Below, one piece after another: positions 51,127 to 61,580 of a DNA stretch of 64,000 nucleotides. The stretch spans positions 1 to 64,000 of the forward strand of contig DASQZT010000061.1 in the NCBI GenBank assembly GCA_035638575.1. Direction: 5' to 3'. The notes beneath the pieces were generated by a model. The model did not search any database. It was not told the origin of the DNA and worked only from the letters and a program-made list of their open reading frames with translations. How positions within the stretch are numbered: position 1 is the first letter of the stretch; the number at the start of each line of letters is the position of its first letter. A program made the position numbers and the translations under genes. Source of the DNA: DASQZT01 sp035638575. Lineage in GTDB: Bacteria > Acidobacteriota > Terriglobia > Bryobacterales > Bryobacteraceae.

Positions 51127-52233
51127 ATGGACCCGTCCCCGAACGTCCCGTTCACGACGCTCCTCGCCCTGTTGTTGGTCTCGGCCGGATGCGCGGTGGG
51201 GCCCCATTACAAACGGCTTTCTGCCGCCGCACCGCCGGCGTTCAAAGAACAGCCGCCCGTGAACTTCAAGGAAGCGGAAGCGGCCGGGTGGAAGCAATCG
51301 CAGCCTGGCGACGCGTACTCGAAAGGCCGATGGCGGGAACTGTACAACGATGTGGCCCTGAATGCGCTGGAGAAGCAGGTGAGCGTTTCGAGCCAGAATG
51401 TACTGCAAGCCGAGGCGCAGTACCAGCAAGCCAAGGCTGCGGTAAGCGTGGCCCGCACCGCGTTGTTCCCGGCGGTGACCACTGCTCCGGCGGCGAGCGC
51501 CGCGACTGCCCAGTCGGCGAACGTGGCAAATGCCCGGCTGCTCTGCCAGGCCGAACTCGCGCAAGACTACTTCGGCCATCACGGCAATGACGGAGAAGCG
51601 GAGTTACTCACCCGCACGAAGGCGTCGGATGAGGGGTACCTGACGCTGACACGGAACCGAGTCTCCGCCGGAGTAGCGTCGGACCTCGACGTGGCCCAGG
51701 CTGAGTCGCAACTGTCCGGAGTCCAGTCGCAAATGATGGACCTTGGCGTACAGCGCGCGGCGTTTGAATCGGAGCTGCCGGAGCGGCGGCCGGACATCGC
51801 CGGCGCCGAGCGGCAGGTGGCTGCGGCGAACGAGCAAATTGGCATCGCCGGATCGGCCTTCTATCCAAACCTGAGCTTGACGGGGAGCGCCCAGGTGGAA
51901 AGTTCCAGCGTGGCAAAGTGGTTCACCTGGCCCAGCCGCTCTTGGTCGGTTGGGCCGCAACTGGCGGAAACGCTTTTCGATGCGGGCCGCCGCCGCGTGG
52001 TGACGGAACAGCGGGCCGCCTATGATGCGACCGTGGCCGCCTGTCGGGAGACCGAGCTGACGGCGATGCAGCAGGTGGAAAACAACCTGGCTGCGTTACG
52101 CATACCGGCGACGGAGGCGGACAAAGTGCAGCAAACAGCGGTAACCCTGTTGACCCGCCGCCTGACGGCGAGCGTGCTGCTAATCGAAGCGCTGGGTGGA
52201 GGCTGGAATGCGTCGCAGTTACCCGCCAGGTAA
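51127..52233 (+). CDS. Outer-membrane efflux factor (NodT/OprM-like), internally shortened
   Basis: A 368-residue protein against about 450-490 in the family. Start MDPSPNVPF; lipoprotein-like signal (LLALLLVSAGCAVGPHYK). Segments typical of NodT proteins occur in order: WRELYNDVALNALEKQV, NARLLCQAELAQDYF, YLTLTRNRVSAGVASDLDVAQAESQL, LPERRPDIAGAERQVAAANEQIG, WSVGPQLAETLFDAGRRR and LLTRRLTASVLLIEALGGGW. The joins near TAQSANVANARL, AAFESELPERRPD and DKVQQTAVTLLTRR each lack about 40-50 residues, so the second helical hairpin is incomplete. Function doubtful; third part of the MdtABC-type system. Confidence 0.85.
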   Translation: MDPSPNVPFTTLLALLLVSAGCAVGPHYKRLSAAAPPAFKEQPPVNFKEAEAAGWKQSQPGDAYSKGRWRELYNDVALNALEKQVSVSSQNVLQAEAQYQQAKAAVSVARTALFPAVTTAPAASAATAQSANVANARLLCQAELAQDYFGHHGNDGEAELLTRTKASDEGYLTLTRNRVSAGVASDLDVAQAESQLSGVQSQMMDLGVQRAAFESELPERRPDIAGAERQVAAANEQIGIAGSAFYPNLSLTGSAQVESSSVAKWFTWPSRSWSVGPQLAETLFDAGRRRVVTEQRAAYDATVAACRETELTAMQQVENNLAALRIPATEADKVQQTAVTLLTRRLTASVLLIEALGGGWNASQLPAR

Positions 52234-52302
52234 GGTGTCACGGCCCCACAGCTGCAACCGAAGTTTTCCGGTGAGGGCGGAAAGGCCCGAGAGGGGAGTC
52301 AG

Positions 52303-55300
52303 GTGAACCCATCCCGGGTCTTCATTCTCCGGCCGGTGGCCACCACGATGCTGATGGTGGGCATCCTTCTGGCAGGCGCGGTGGGGTATACGCAGCTACC
52401 CGTTTCGGCCTTGCCGGAGGTGGATTATCCGATCATTCAAGTTACTACGTTTTATCCGGGCGCCAGTCCGGACGTGATGGCGTCGTCGGTGACCGCGCCA
52501 CTCGAGCGTCAGTTCGGGCAGGTGCCCGGACTCCAGCAGATGACGTCCACAAGCTCAGACGGGAGCTCGGTGATCACCCTGCAATTCAACCTCAGCCTGA
52601 GCATCGATGTGGCCGAACAGGAAGTGCAGCAATCGATCAATGCCTCGGGCACGTACCTGCCGGCGGACCTGCCGGCCCCTCCGATCTACAGCAAGACCAA
52701 TCCGGCCGACACCCCGATCCTGACGCTCGCCCTGACCTCGACGGTTCTTCCGCTGTCGAAGGTAGAGGATCTCGCCGACACGAGGCTGGCGCCTAAGTTG
52801 TCGCAATTACCAGGGGTCGGTCTGGTCAGTATCAGCGGCGGACAGAAGCCCGCTGTCCGGATTCAGGCGAATCCCACGGCGATGGCCTCTTACGGTCTCA
52901 ACCTGGAAGATCTGCGGACTTCCATCGTCGCCGCCAACGTCAACCAGGCCAAAGGAAACTTCGACGGAGCGAACCAGGCGTACCAAATCGGAGCAAACGA
53001 CCAGTTGCTTTCCAGCAGCGATTACGCTCCGCTCATCATCGCGTACAAGAACGGCGCCCCCGTCAAATTGACCGATGTTGCCGTAATCCTCGATGACACG
53101 GAGAACGTCCGGCAGGCCGCCTGGATGAACCAGACTCCCTCGGTCATCTTAAACATTCAACGGCAGCCCGGGGCGAACATCATCTCGGTGGTCGATCGAG
53201 TCAAAAAACTGTTGCCTCAACTCACCTCGACACTGCCCGCATCGATCCACGTCGGCATCCTGACCGACAGGACCACCACCATTCGGGCCTCCGTGAGCGA
53301 CGTACAGTTCGAGCTGATGCTTACGGTGGCGCTCGTGGTGATGGTCATGTTTCTCTTCCTGCGCAACATTGCCGCGACTATCATTCCCGGCATCGCCGTT
53401 CCCTTGTCGCTGGTCGCCACGTTCGGAGTGATGTATCTGCTCGGCTATAGCTTGAACAACCTGACTTTGATGGCCTTGACGATTTCAACCGGTTTCGTGG
53501 TAGACGATGCCATCGTCATGATCGAGAACATCACCCGCTACATCGAAGCCGGCGATGCTCCCCTGGAAGCCGCGCTCAAAGGCTCCGCGCAAATCGGCTT
53601 TACCATCGTCTCGTTGACCGTCTCCCTGATTGCCGTTCTCATCCCATTGTTATTCATGAGCGATATCGTGGGCCGCCTGTTTCGGGAATTTGCCGTTACG
53701 CTGAGCGTGACCATCCTGGCCTCGGCCTTGGTTTCGCTCACTCTTACTCCAATGATGTGCTCCAAACTGTTGAAGCACACTCCGGAGGCGAGCCAAGGAC
53801 GCTTCTATCGGGCCTCGGAGCGCGCATTCAACGCGGTCATCGCCTTCTACGGCAGGACGTTAAAGCGGGTGCTTGGCTGGCAGGTCGCGACGCTGATGGT
53901 CGCGGCCGCGACTCTCGGCTTGACCATCTTCCTGTTTTTCGTGATTCCCAAAGGATTCTTCCCCATTCAAGATACGGGCGTCATCCAGGGGGTCTCCGAA
54001 GCAGCCCAGTCGGTGTCCTTTCCACAAATGTCCAGACAGCAGCAGATGTTGACCAAGGTCATTCTGCAAGATCCGGCCGTGGATAATCTGTCCTCCTTCA
54101 TCGGAATCGACGGGACCAATACAACCTTGAATAGCGGACGCATTCTGGTCAACCTGAAACCGCTGGCCGCGCGGAAGATCAGCGCGAGCGACGTCATTCG
54201 CCGATTGCAGCCGGAACTGGCGAAGGTGGCCGGCATCACGCTGTTCATGCAGCCGGTACAGGATCTCTCGGTCGAAGACCGGGTGAGCCGTACGCAATTT
54301 CAGTACACACTGGAAGATCCGAACGTGGACGAGTTGAATACCCTGGCGCCGCAAATGCTCGCCAGGATGCAGAAGCTGCCGCAATTGAGCGACGTGGCAA
54401 GCGATCAACAAACGCTTGGTCTTCGGGCGAAGCTGGTGTTCGATCGCAACACCGCCTCGCGCTTAGGGATCACGACATCGGCGATCGACCAAACGTTATA
54501 CGACGCCTACGGACAGCGGGAAGTATCGACCATATTTACGCAGTTGAATCAATATCACGTTGTCCTGGAAGTGAAGCCCGGGTTCGGCAAGAGTCCTTCC
54601 GACCTGGACGATTTGTTTATCCGGGCCGCCACAGTGGTTCCCAACGCTCTTTCGATTCTATCCTCCTCGGCGTTTCCGAATGGCGGCCAGATTCCGTTCA
54701 ATGCCTTCGCTCACGTGGAAACGACGACCGTTCCCATCACCGTCAACCACCAAGGCCAGTTTCCCGTGGTTACGCTCTCTTTCAATCTGGCGCCGGACGC
54801 ATCCTTGGGTGACGCCGTCACGGCGGTGAACAGCGTGAAAGACCAAATGGGCATGCCTCCGAGTGTACAGGCCGCCTATCAGGGCACGGCCCAGGCTTTC
54901 CAGTCGTCGTTGGCCAACGAGCCGGTGCTGATTGCGGCGGCGCTGATTACGGTCTATCTCGTCCTGGGCGTCCTCTATGAAAGCTATATTCACCCGTTGA
55001 CGATCCTGTCCGCGCTGCCTTCCGCGGGCGTCGGCGCGTTGCTCGCTCTCATCATGTTCCGGAACGATTTCAGCGTTATCGCTTTAATTGGCATCGTCCT
55101 GCTCATCGGGATCGTGAAAAAGAACGCCATCATGATGATCGATTTCGCCCTCGCGGCGGAGCGCAAGGAGGGCATGAAACCGGAAGAGGCCATCTATCAG
55201 GCATGCCTTCTGCGCTTCCGTCCGATCATGATGACAACCATGGCGGCGCTGCTCGGCGCGGTACCGCTGGCCCTCGGCTCCGGCAGCGGGTCGGAGCTGC

Positions 55301-55470
55301 GCCGGCCCTTGGGTATTACGATTATCGGCGGGCTGCTCATCAGTCAACTGCTGACGCTTTACACGACGCCGGTCATCTATATTTGGTTCGATCGCCTGGC
55401 GGCGCGATTCGCTCGGCACCCCGAGGCCAGAAAGGTCCCTGCCGGCGCCGAGCCGGTTCCGGCAGAGTAA
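52303..55470 (+). CDS. mdtB: RND multidrug pump, MdtB-like
   Basis: A 1055-residue inner-membrane transporter from GTG 52303. RND hallmarks: FILRPVATTMLMVGILLAGAV, LPEVDYPIIQVTTFYPGASPD, LERQFGQVPGLQQMTS, the TM4 proton relay TGFVVDDAIVMIENITRYIE, GIVKKNAIMMIDFAL and MTTMAALLGAVPLALGSG. Twelve helices with two large periplasmic loops. The next gene is a paralogue 3 nt downstream, as in MdtB-MdtC, so a heterotrimer is likely. Substrates unknown. Confidence 0.95.
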   Translation: MNPSRVFILRPVATTMLMVGILLAGAVGYTQLPVSALPEVDYPIIQVTTFYPGASPDVMASSVTAPLERQFGQVPGLQQMTSTSSDGSSVITLQFNLSLSIDVAEQEVQQSINASGTYLPADLPAPPIYSKTNPADTPILTLALTSTVLPLSKVEDLADTRLAPKLSQLPGVGLVSISGGQKPAVRIQANPTAMASYGLNLEDLRTSIVAANVNQAKGNFDGANQAYQIGANDQLLSSSDYAPLIIAYKNGAPVKLTDVAVILDDTENVRQAAWMNQTPSVILNIQRQPGANIISVVDRVKKLLPQLTSTLPASIHVGILTDRTTTIRASVSDVQFELMLTVALVVMVMFLFLRNIAATIIPGIAVPLSLVATFGVMYLLGYSLNNLTLMALTISTGFVVDDAIVMIENITRYIEAGDAPLEAALKGSAQIGFTIVSLTVSLIAVLIPLLFMSDIVGRLFREFAVTLSVTILASALVSLTLTPMMCSKLLKHTPEASQGRFYRASERAFNAVIAFYGRTLKRVLGWQVATLMVAAATLGLTIFLFFVIPKGFFPIQDTGVIQGVSEAAQSVSFPQMSRQQQMLTKVILQDPAVDNLSSFIGIDGTNTTLNSGRILVNLKPLAARKISASDVIRRLQPELAKVAGITLFMQPVQDLSVEDRVSRTQFQYTLEDPNVDELNTLAPQMLARMQKLPQLSDVASDQQTLGLRAKLVFDRNTASRLGITTSAIDQTLYDAYGQREVSTIFTQLNQYHVVLEVKPGFGKSPSDLDDLFIRAATVVPNALSILSSSAFPNGGQIPFNAFAHVETTTVPITVNHQGQFPVVTLSFNLAPDASLGDAVTAVNSVKDQMGMPPSVQAAYQGTAQAFQSSLANEPVLIAAALITVYLVLGVLYESYIHPLTILSALPSAGVGALLALIMFRNDFSVIALIGIVLLIGIVKKNAIMMIDFALAAERKEGMKPEEAIYQACLLRFRPIMMTTMAALLGAVPLALGSGSGSELRRPLGITIIGGLLISQLLTLYTTPVIYIWFDRLAARFARHPEARKVPAGAEPVPAE

Positions 55471-55473
55471 TCG

Positions 55474-58400
55474 ATGAACATTTCGGAGCCCTTCATCCGG
55501 AAGCCCGTCGCCACCACGCTTCTTGTGGTCGCGATTACATTGGCCGGCGCCGCGGCATACCGGCTACTCCCGGTGTCGCCCCTGCCTCAGGTGGAGTTTC
55601 CGACCATCTCCGTGAGCGCCGGTTTGCCTGGGGCGAGTCCCGAAACTATGGCCTCGTCCGTGGCGACGCCGCTGGAGCGCCAATTCGGACGGATCGCGGC
55701 GGTCTCCGAGATGACCTCGTCGAGCGCCCTCGGATCGACCAACATCACTCTGCAATTCGATCTGGATCGAGACATCGATGCGGCCGCGCGCGACGTGCAA
55801 GCCGCCATCAACGCCGCCCGCGGTTATCTGCCATCCAATCTTCCCAACAACCCTTCGTACCGGAAAGTGAATCCGGCCGACTCCCCCGTCTTCATGCTGG
55901 CTCTCACCTCGGCCGTCCTCACCAGGGGGCAGATGTACGACGCCGCCTCGACGATCATGGCGCAGAAACTGGCCCAGGTGAGCGGCGTGGGACAAGTGAC
56001 CGTGGGAGGAAGCTCGCTTCCCGGCGTTCGGATCGAGCTGAATCCGAGTGCTCTGAACAAGTACGGCATCGGTCTGGAGCAGATCCGGACCGCGTTGAGC
56101 GGCGCGAATGCCAATACCCCCAAGGGACACTTTTCCGACGCCCTTCGCATGTGGGAAATCGGCGCCAACGATCAAATCTTTCAGGCCAGCGATTATGCGC
56201 CATTAGTGGTTGCTTACCGCAAGGGATCGGCCGTGCGAATCTCGGATATCGGCGAGGCGCAGGATTCCGTGGAAGACATTCGTAATTCGGGCTACGCGAA
56301 CGGCAAGCCATCCGTTCTGGTCATCATCTACCGCCAACCAGGCGCGAACATCATCGATACGGTGGATCGCATCCAGGCAGTCCTTCCGGAGATTCAATCT
56401 TCGATTCCGCATTCGATCGATGTGAAGGTGGCCATGGACCAGACGGTCACCATCCGTGCTTCGGTGCACGACACGGAGAGGACTCTGATCATCTCGGTGA
56501 TCCTGGTGATTCTGGTGGTTTTTGTGTTCCTCAGGAGCGCGCGCACGACCTTCATTCCCAGCGTCGCTGTCCCCGTATCGCTGGTGGGAACATTCGGCGT
56601 GATGTACCTGCTGGGCTACAGCCTCGACAATCTTTCGCTGATGGCGTTGACCATCTCGACCGGTTTTGTGGTCGACGACGCAATTGTCGTGATCGAGAAT
56701 ATCACGCGTCATTTGGAACAGGGCATCCATCCTTTCGAAGCGGCGCTGAAAGGCGCGCAGGAAGTCGGCTCAACCGTATTTACCATCAGCGTTTCGCTGA
56801 TTGCGGTGTTCATTCCCCTGCTTTTGATGGGAGGCATCGTGGGCCGCCTGTTTCGCGAGTTCGCGGTGACGCTCTCCGTCGCCATCGCGGTTTCCATGGT
56901 GGTTTCACTTACTGCAACTCCCATGATGTGCGCTCATCTCTTAAAAGATAAGCGATCCCATGGCTGGATGTATCGCGCCAGCGAGCGGGGTTTCGATTGG
57001 GTGGTGAATCTGTACGGGAGAACCCTGTCCGGCGCGCTGCGTTTTCGAGCGATTACGCTGGCGGTCTTGCTGGCCACGATCGGACTGAACGTTTACCTGT
57101 TCCTTCGCGTGCCCAAAGGATTCTTCCCGCAACAGGACAACGGACGGATTCAGGGATCGATTACAGCCGACCAGGACACCTCGTTCCAAGCCATGGACAG
57201 GATCATGCTGCCGATGATCAATATTGTCGCCGCCGACCCGGCCGTTGACACCGTGAACGGATTTACAGGGGGCAGCACATTCAACACGGCGCGTCTGTTC
57301 ATCTCGCTAAAACCGCTCGAGCAGCGGAAAATCTCGGCCGACCTCATCATCGCGCGGCTGCGGCCTGAGTTGGCCAGGGTGCCCGGCGCCACCATGTACT
57401 TGCAAGCCGCGCAGGATCTTCGCGTCGGTGGCCGGCAGAGCAACGCTCAATATCAATTCACCATGCAAGGCGACAATCTGGACGATCTCAATCAGTTCGC
57501 CCCCAAGATGGTAGAGCAGTTCAAGGCGATCCCGATCATTTCCGACGTGAGCAGCGACCAGCAAAACCGTGGCTTGCAAGCCATGATTCAGTATGATCGC
57601 GGGACTTCCGCGCGTTTCGGCATCACGCCGCAACTCATCGACAACACGCTCTACGATGCATTCGGCCAGCGCCAGGTATCGACCATGTACACCGCGCTGA
57701 ATCAGTACCACGTAGTGATGGAGGCGTCGCCGGAGTTCTGGCAGAATCCACTGTTTCTAAGCCAAATCTATGTGGATTCGCCCAGCGGACAACAGGTTCC
57801 GTTGAGCGCTTTCGCCAAATTCGCCTCCACCACCGCTCCGCTGACGGTGACTCACCAGGGTCTCTTTCCGGCGGTGACGATTTCCTTCAACCTGAAGCCA
57901 GGTGTCGCGCTAGGCGACGCTGTGACTGCCACCACCGCGGCGGCCGCAAAGGTCGGGCTTCCGGCGACGATCCAGACTGCATTCGCCGGCACCGCGCAAG
58001 CCTACGAGGCATCGCTTGCCAGCGAGCCAATCCTGATTACGGCGGCGCTGGTGGCCGTGTACCTCATCCTGGCGATGCTGTATGAAAGCTACATCCATCC
58101 CATCACCATCATTTCCAGTCTTCCGGCGGCAAGTGTCGGCGCGCTGCTGGCGCTGCTTTTCACCCACACCGACCTCAGTATTATCGCGATCATCGGCATC
58201 ATTCTGCTGATCGGCATCGTGAAAAAGAACGCCATCATGATGATCGACTTCGCTCTGGCCGCCACCCGGAACGAAGGCAAGAACTCACACGACTCCATCG
58301 TCGAAGCGTGCATGTTGCGCTTCCGCCCTATCCTGATGACCACGATGGCCGCTCTGCTTGGAGCCTTGCCGCTCGCGCTGGGAACCGGCACTGGATCCGA

Positions 58401-58599
58401 GCTTCGCCGTCCACTGGGCATTACGATCATCGGAGGGCTGATTATGAGCCAATTGCTGACCTTATACACGACACCGGTGGTATACCTATACTTTGACAGC
58501 CTCCAACATTGGTGGGATGGGGTAGGCACTCGCAAACTCGGAGCTTTGCCGAACGCAGTGGCGCGGCCGGCGGCAACCGCGCGAGTGCAGCTTCCCTGA
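55474..58599 (+). CDS. mdtC: RND multidrug pump, MdtC-like
   Basis: A 1041-residue paralogue of the preceding pump, starting MNISEPFIRKPVATTLLVVA 3 nt after it. Same motifs: LPQVEFPTISVSAGLPGASPE, LERQFGRIAAVSEMTS, TGFVVDDAIVVIENITRHLE, MYRASERGFDWVV, GIVKKNAIMMIDFAL and MTTMAALLGALPLALGTG. Last gene of the operon; no regulator or two-component system is adjacent. Confidence 0.95.
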   Translation: MNISEPFIRKPVATTLLVVAITLAGAAAYRLLPVSPLPQVEFPTISVSAGLPGASPETMASSVATPLERQFGRIAAVSEMTSSSALGSTNITLQFDLDRDIDAAARDVQAAINAARGYLPSNLPNNPSYRKVNPADSPVFMLALTSAVLTRGQMYDAASTIMAQKLAQVSGVGQVTVGGSSLPGVRIELNPSALNKYGIGLEQIRTALSGANANTPKGHFSDALRMWEIGANDQIFQASDYAPLVVAYRKGSAVRISDIGEAQDSVEDIRNSGYANGKPSVLVIIYRQPGANIIDTVDRIQAVLPEIQSSIPHSIDVKVAMDQTVTIRASVHDTERTLIISVILVILVVFVFLRSARTTFIPSVAVPVSLVGTFGVMYLLGYSLDNLSLMALTISTGFVVDDAIVVIENITRHLEQGIHPFEAALKGAQEVGSTVFTISVSLIAVFIPLLLMGGIVGRLFREFAVTLSVAIAVSMVVSLTATPMMCAHLLKDKRSHGWMYRASERGFDWVVNLYGRTLSGALRFRAITLAVLLATIGLNVYLFLRVPKGFFPQQDNGRIQGSITADQDTSFQAMDRIMLPMINIVAADPAVDTVNGFTGGSTFNTARLFISLKPLEQRKISADLIIARLRPELARVPGATMYLQAAQDLRVGGRQSNAQYQFTMQGDNLDDLNQFAPKMVEQFKAIPIISDVSSDQQNRGLQAMIQYDRGTSARFGITPQLIDNTLYDAFGQRQVSTMYTALNQYHVVMEASPEFWQNPLFLSQIYVDSPSGQQVPLSAFAKFASTTAPLTVTHQGLFPAVTISFNLKPGVALGDAVTATTAAAAKVGLPATIQTAFAGTAQAYEASLASEPILITAALVAVYLILAMLYESYIHPITIISSLPAASVGALLALLFTHTDLSIIAIIGIILLIGIVKKNAIMMIDFALAATRNEGKNSHDSIVEACMLRFRPILMTTMAALLGALPLALGTGTGSELRRPLGITIIGGLIMSQLLTLYTTPVVYLYFDSLQHWWDGVGTRKLGALPNAVARPAATARVQLP

Positions 58600-58902
58600 C
58601 CGCTGACGCTCACGAAAGAGGAGATCATTCGACGGGGCGCGGTTCAAGGAGTCATAAAGGACGCCAGTATCATTACCTGGAACTTCCCTTTTGGACTCCA
58701 CAGTCCGATACAGTACAAACCCAGACGTCATCCATTGATCCTGCGAGCTTGCGGTGCTCGCCGCCGGGTCGTTCTGCCCATCGTCATTCAGGCCGTAAAT
58801 CGCAACACAACTGGTTGCCGTACGCTGTCACGGCCGCGCGCACCTCTGCCACCATTAGCGCCAACTCTCGGGAGCTGTCGCCGCCAGGCTGCTGAACAAT
58901 AT
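58600..58902. other. Convergent intergenic region
   Basis: About 300 nt between the ends of mdtC (plus) and the DUF1080 gene (minus). No gene or clear terminator hairpin recognised. Confidence 0.5.
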
Positions 58903-59736
58903 TCACAGCGGCCGGATCCAAATGTTCCGGAAGCGCACCGGGTTGTTATGCGCACCCAGTGCCAGCGGTGCGCGGGTTCTCCCGGGCCGATAGGGCCTCG
59001 GCAAAGCGGCGTGCGCGGTAGTGCCATAAATTTCTTGGTTGTTCTGGACGAGCACGCCGTTGTACAGGACAGTGACACGAGCTGGTTCTTCCAGCTTGTC
59101 TCCGTTGAACTTCGGCGCGAGGAAAATGATGTCGTACACCTCCCACTGGCCCGGAGGGAGGGAGGCTGTCACCAACGGCGGCGTCTGGCCGTACACCGCC
59201 GCCGCCTGCCCATCCGGGTAGATCTTCGTCGTGGGATCGAAAATCTGAATCTCGAAGCTGCCCATCAGCAGGACACCGTTGTTGCCGCGGTTCATGATGT
59301 CGTCCCCTACGGGCGGATTCGGCGCTTGCCATTCCAGGTGCAGTTGATAGCTGCCGAAATCATCGACTGTTTCGAATCGCCCGGTAGTGGCTATCAGGTC
59401 GCCGTTCTCAACCTTCCATTGGTTCGGCTTCCACTTCGAAAGGTCCTTGCCGTCGAACAACACAATGGCATCCGACGGCGGCCGGCCCGGACGATCTTGC
59501 GTGCTGAAAGTGCCCGGGTCGATCGTCTTCGGCTTCGCCCGGTCCGGATCGTGGACCCGATAGCCGGACCAAGGCTGCGTCGGCGTGTCCATGTAGCCGA
59601 ACGTGCCGTCATCCCTATAAACCAGCTTGTGCTCTTGAGCTTGCCCTCGCCCTTGCCCTGGCGCTTGTCCTCGGGCCAGCGGCGCAATTGCGATCGCGCA
59701 CGACGCGGTTAGCAGAATCAAGGTGGATTTCTTCAT
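58903..59736 (-). CDS. DUF1080 (3-keto-disaccharide hydrolase) secreted protein
   Basis: A 277-residue protein with signal peptide KKSTLILLTASCAIAIAPLARG; ATG 59736 has GAGGAAC upstream. DUF1080 fold (concanavalin-like): DAIVLFDGKDLSKWK, WKVENGDLIATTGRFETVDDFGSYQLHLEWQAP, NNGVLLMGSFEIQIFD and VRFRNIWIRPL. Some members cleave 3-keto-glycosides made by Gfo/Idh/MocA oxidases, which are encoded next door on the same strand, so it probably performs the cleavage step. Confidence 0.9.
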   Translation of the reverse strand: MKKSTLILLTASCAIAIAPLARGQAPGQGRGQAQEHKLVYRDDGTFGYMDTPTQPWSGYRVHDPDRAKPKTIDPGTFSTQDRPGRPPSDAIVLFDGKDLSKWKPNQWKVENGDLIATTGRFETVDDFGSYQLHLEWQAPNPPVGDDIMNRGNNGVLLMGSFEIQIFDPTTKIYPDGQAAAVYGQTPPLVTASLPPGQWEVYDIIFLAPKFNGDKLEEPARVTVLYNGVLVQNNQEIYGTTAHAALPRPYRPGRTRAPLALGAHNNPVRFRNIWIRPL

Positions 59737-59798
59737 CTCAGTTCCTCTCGCCTCCGGTATTGTCCGATTCAACAGGCTCGCGCCTTTCCTCGGTCTCT

Positions 59799-61145
59799 CT
59801 AGAGTTCCCATCCCTTCCGATACTCGGCGTGCAAGAACCGGTCGGCCTCCGGGAGGCCCTTGGCGCGCATGTGCTTCGCATCCCATTCGATCGGCTTGCC
59901 CGTGCGGACGGCTACGTTGCCAAGCAACCCGATCTCAAAGATGCGGTCCGAGTAGCCGCCGTCGAAGGAGCAAGTGGCCGGCTTGCCGCCCTTGATGGCG
60001 TCGAGCCACTCGTTGAGGTGTTCCTGGTCCTTCACGCGCGGCAGGGTCTGGGGCGGCGGCTGGAAGTCTTTCATCCGCGACCGCGGCAGAAGCCATCCAT
60101 GATCGGACTCGAGGTACGATTTGCGGCCAACTGCGACGAGCTTACCCTTGCTTCCAACGAACAGGTAGCCGCCCCCACGGGGCAGTTCCTCGCCGGGGTC
60201 CAACTCATCCGGCCGCGGCGGCTTATTGCCGCCGTCGTACCACGTCAGCGTCACGGGCGGAAGACCCTTCCCCCGTGAAGGAAATTGGAATTTGATAATA
60301 GCCGACTGCCACGCGACTTCCGAGACGTCTCCGCCGTCCCACTGTGGCTCGATCGACGTAGGCGCGCCCAGGTCCAGGCTCCAGACCGCGGTATCGAACA
60401 GGTGCCCGCACCAGTCCCCCATAATGCCCGTACCGAAATCCCACCATCCCCGCCACCTTCCCGGATGCAGTCCCGCGTGATACTCGCGAAAACTCGCCGG
60501 GCCGAGCCAGAGGTCCCAGTTCAAATAATCCGGTATGGGCAACGGGTCCTTCAACGTACCCGGATATCCTCTCGGCCGGTCGCTGCCGCCTTCCCAGATA
60601 TGTACCTCCGCCACCTCGCCGATGACGCCGGCTTTCACCCACTCCACCATGCTGCGCAACTCGTCAAAGGCGTGGCCCTCCATGTCGCACTGCGTGGCGA
60701 CCTTGTACTTCTTGGCCGCGGCCGCCATGGCGCGCATCTCGGATATGGTGCGCGCCTGCGGCTTCTCGCAGGCCACGTGCTTGCCCATCTCCATGGCTCT
60801 CATGGAGATCACCGCGTGGGTATGATCGGGCGTAGCTACGAACACGGCCTCGATATCCTTTTGTTTGTCGAGCATCTCGCGGAAGTCCGCCCACATCCGG
60901 GCGGCGGAAAGATCGTATGAGCCTTTGGTGGGATTCCGTTTGACGGGGTCCCGGCTGTCTACGTCGCACAAGGCGACGATGTTCATGGGCAGCTTGACCA
61001 TCCGGCCGATATCCCCCATTCCCATGCTGCCGCAGCCAACAACAGCGACGTTGAGCTTCTCATTGGCTGCATATGTCCTCGCGGAAAGGGCGGGGATAAT
61101 GGTAAACGCCGACTTCAGGCAGTCACGCCGTGACGGCAGTGTCAT
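59799..61145 (-). CDS. Tat-exported Gfo/Idh/MocA oxidoreductase
   Basis: A 448-residue protein: SRRDCLKSAFTIIPALSA is a Tat signal; LNVAVVGCGSMGMGDIGRM is the nucleotide-binding turn; VFVATPDHTHAVISMRAMEMGKHVACEKPQAR has the conserved EKP; C-terminal domain with WWDFGTGIMGDWCGHLFDTAVW. Probably oxidises a glycoside at C3 in the periplasm, with the DUF1080 protein (62 nt downstream) acting on the product. Confidence 0.9.
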   Translation of the reverse strand: MTLPSRRDCLKSAFTIIPALSARTYAANEKLNVAVVGCGSMGMGDIGRMVKLPMNIVALCDVDSRDPVKRNPTKGSYDLSAARMWADFREMLDKQKDIEAVFVATPDHTHAVISMRAMEMGKHVACEKPQARTISEMRAMAAAAKKYKVATQCDMEGHAFDELRSMVEWVKAGVIGEVAEVHIWEGGSDRPRGYPGTLKDPLPIPDYLNWDLWLGPASFREYHAGLHPGRWRGWWDFGTGIMGDWCGHLFDTAVWSLDLGAPTSIEPQWDGGDVSEVAWQSAIIKFQFPSRGKGLPPVTLTWYDGGNKPPRPDELDPGEELPRGGGYLFVGSKGKLVAVGRKSYLESDHGWLLPRSRMKDFQPPPQTLPRVKDQEHLNEWLDAIKGGKPATCSFDGGYSDRIFEIGLLGNVAVRTGKPIEWDAKHMRAKGLPEADRFLHAEYRKGWEL

Positions 61146-61580
61146 TTGCTTCTCCTTCGTAGGAAACGGTAAGTGGAATCTGATTGTGAGTCGAGAGAAA
61201 ACTCAGCAGAAGTTTTCCCGGAATCCGATTGACGAATAGATTATGCCTCGGACGGTAGTTCTGCTCGGAGCTGTGCGCGGGGCTATCGAAACCGTTTGCC
61301 CGGTTCACGGCGCAAACACCGTGCAGCCCCCAGTCGAGCCAGGATGTGAAGGTGAGTAACATCTGAGCGGCGTCCATTTTCAGTGAGTGCGTTTGATGCG
61401 CAAGGCAATGTCTACCCTGTGCTCGGGAGTATCCGCGACGTCCTGGTCGGCCCGCGCCGCCGAGGCAGCGAGAACCGCCGCTGAAGCGGATTGTAAAAAC
61501 GTTCGCCTTTGCATAACATTACCTCTCCAAACCTGGAATAGCCATTCCGCCGCGCAACTCCTGCATGCCCCCTGAGGGGC
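61146..61580. other. Intergenic region with decayed coding sequence
   Basis: About 435 nt between two minus-strand Gfo/Idh genes. Contains the short Tat-signal ORF at 61380-61514 and, in another frame, a stretch starting MDAAQMLLTFTSWLDWG that may be its lost continuation. Confidence 0.45.
61380..61514 (-). pseudogene. Tat-signal micro-ORF, probably a truncated gene
   Basis: ATG 61514 with GGAGAGG upstream encodes 44 residues: MQRRTFLQSASAAVLAASAA is a good Tat signal, then only 24 more residues before TGA 61380. A well-made start and export signal with almost no mature protein suggests a gene cut by a frameshift at about 61380. Confidence 0.45.
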
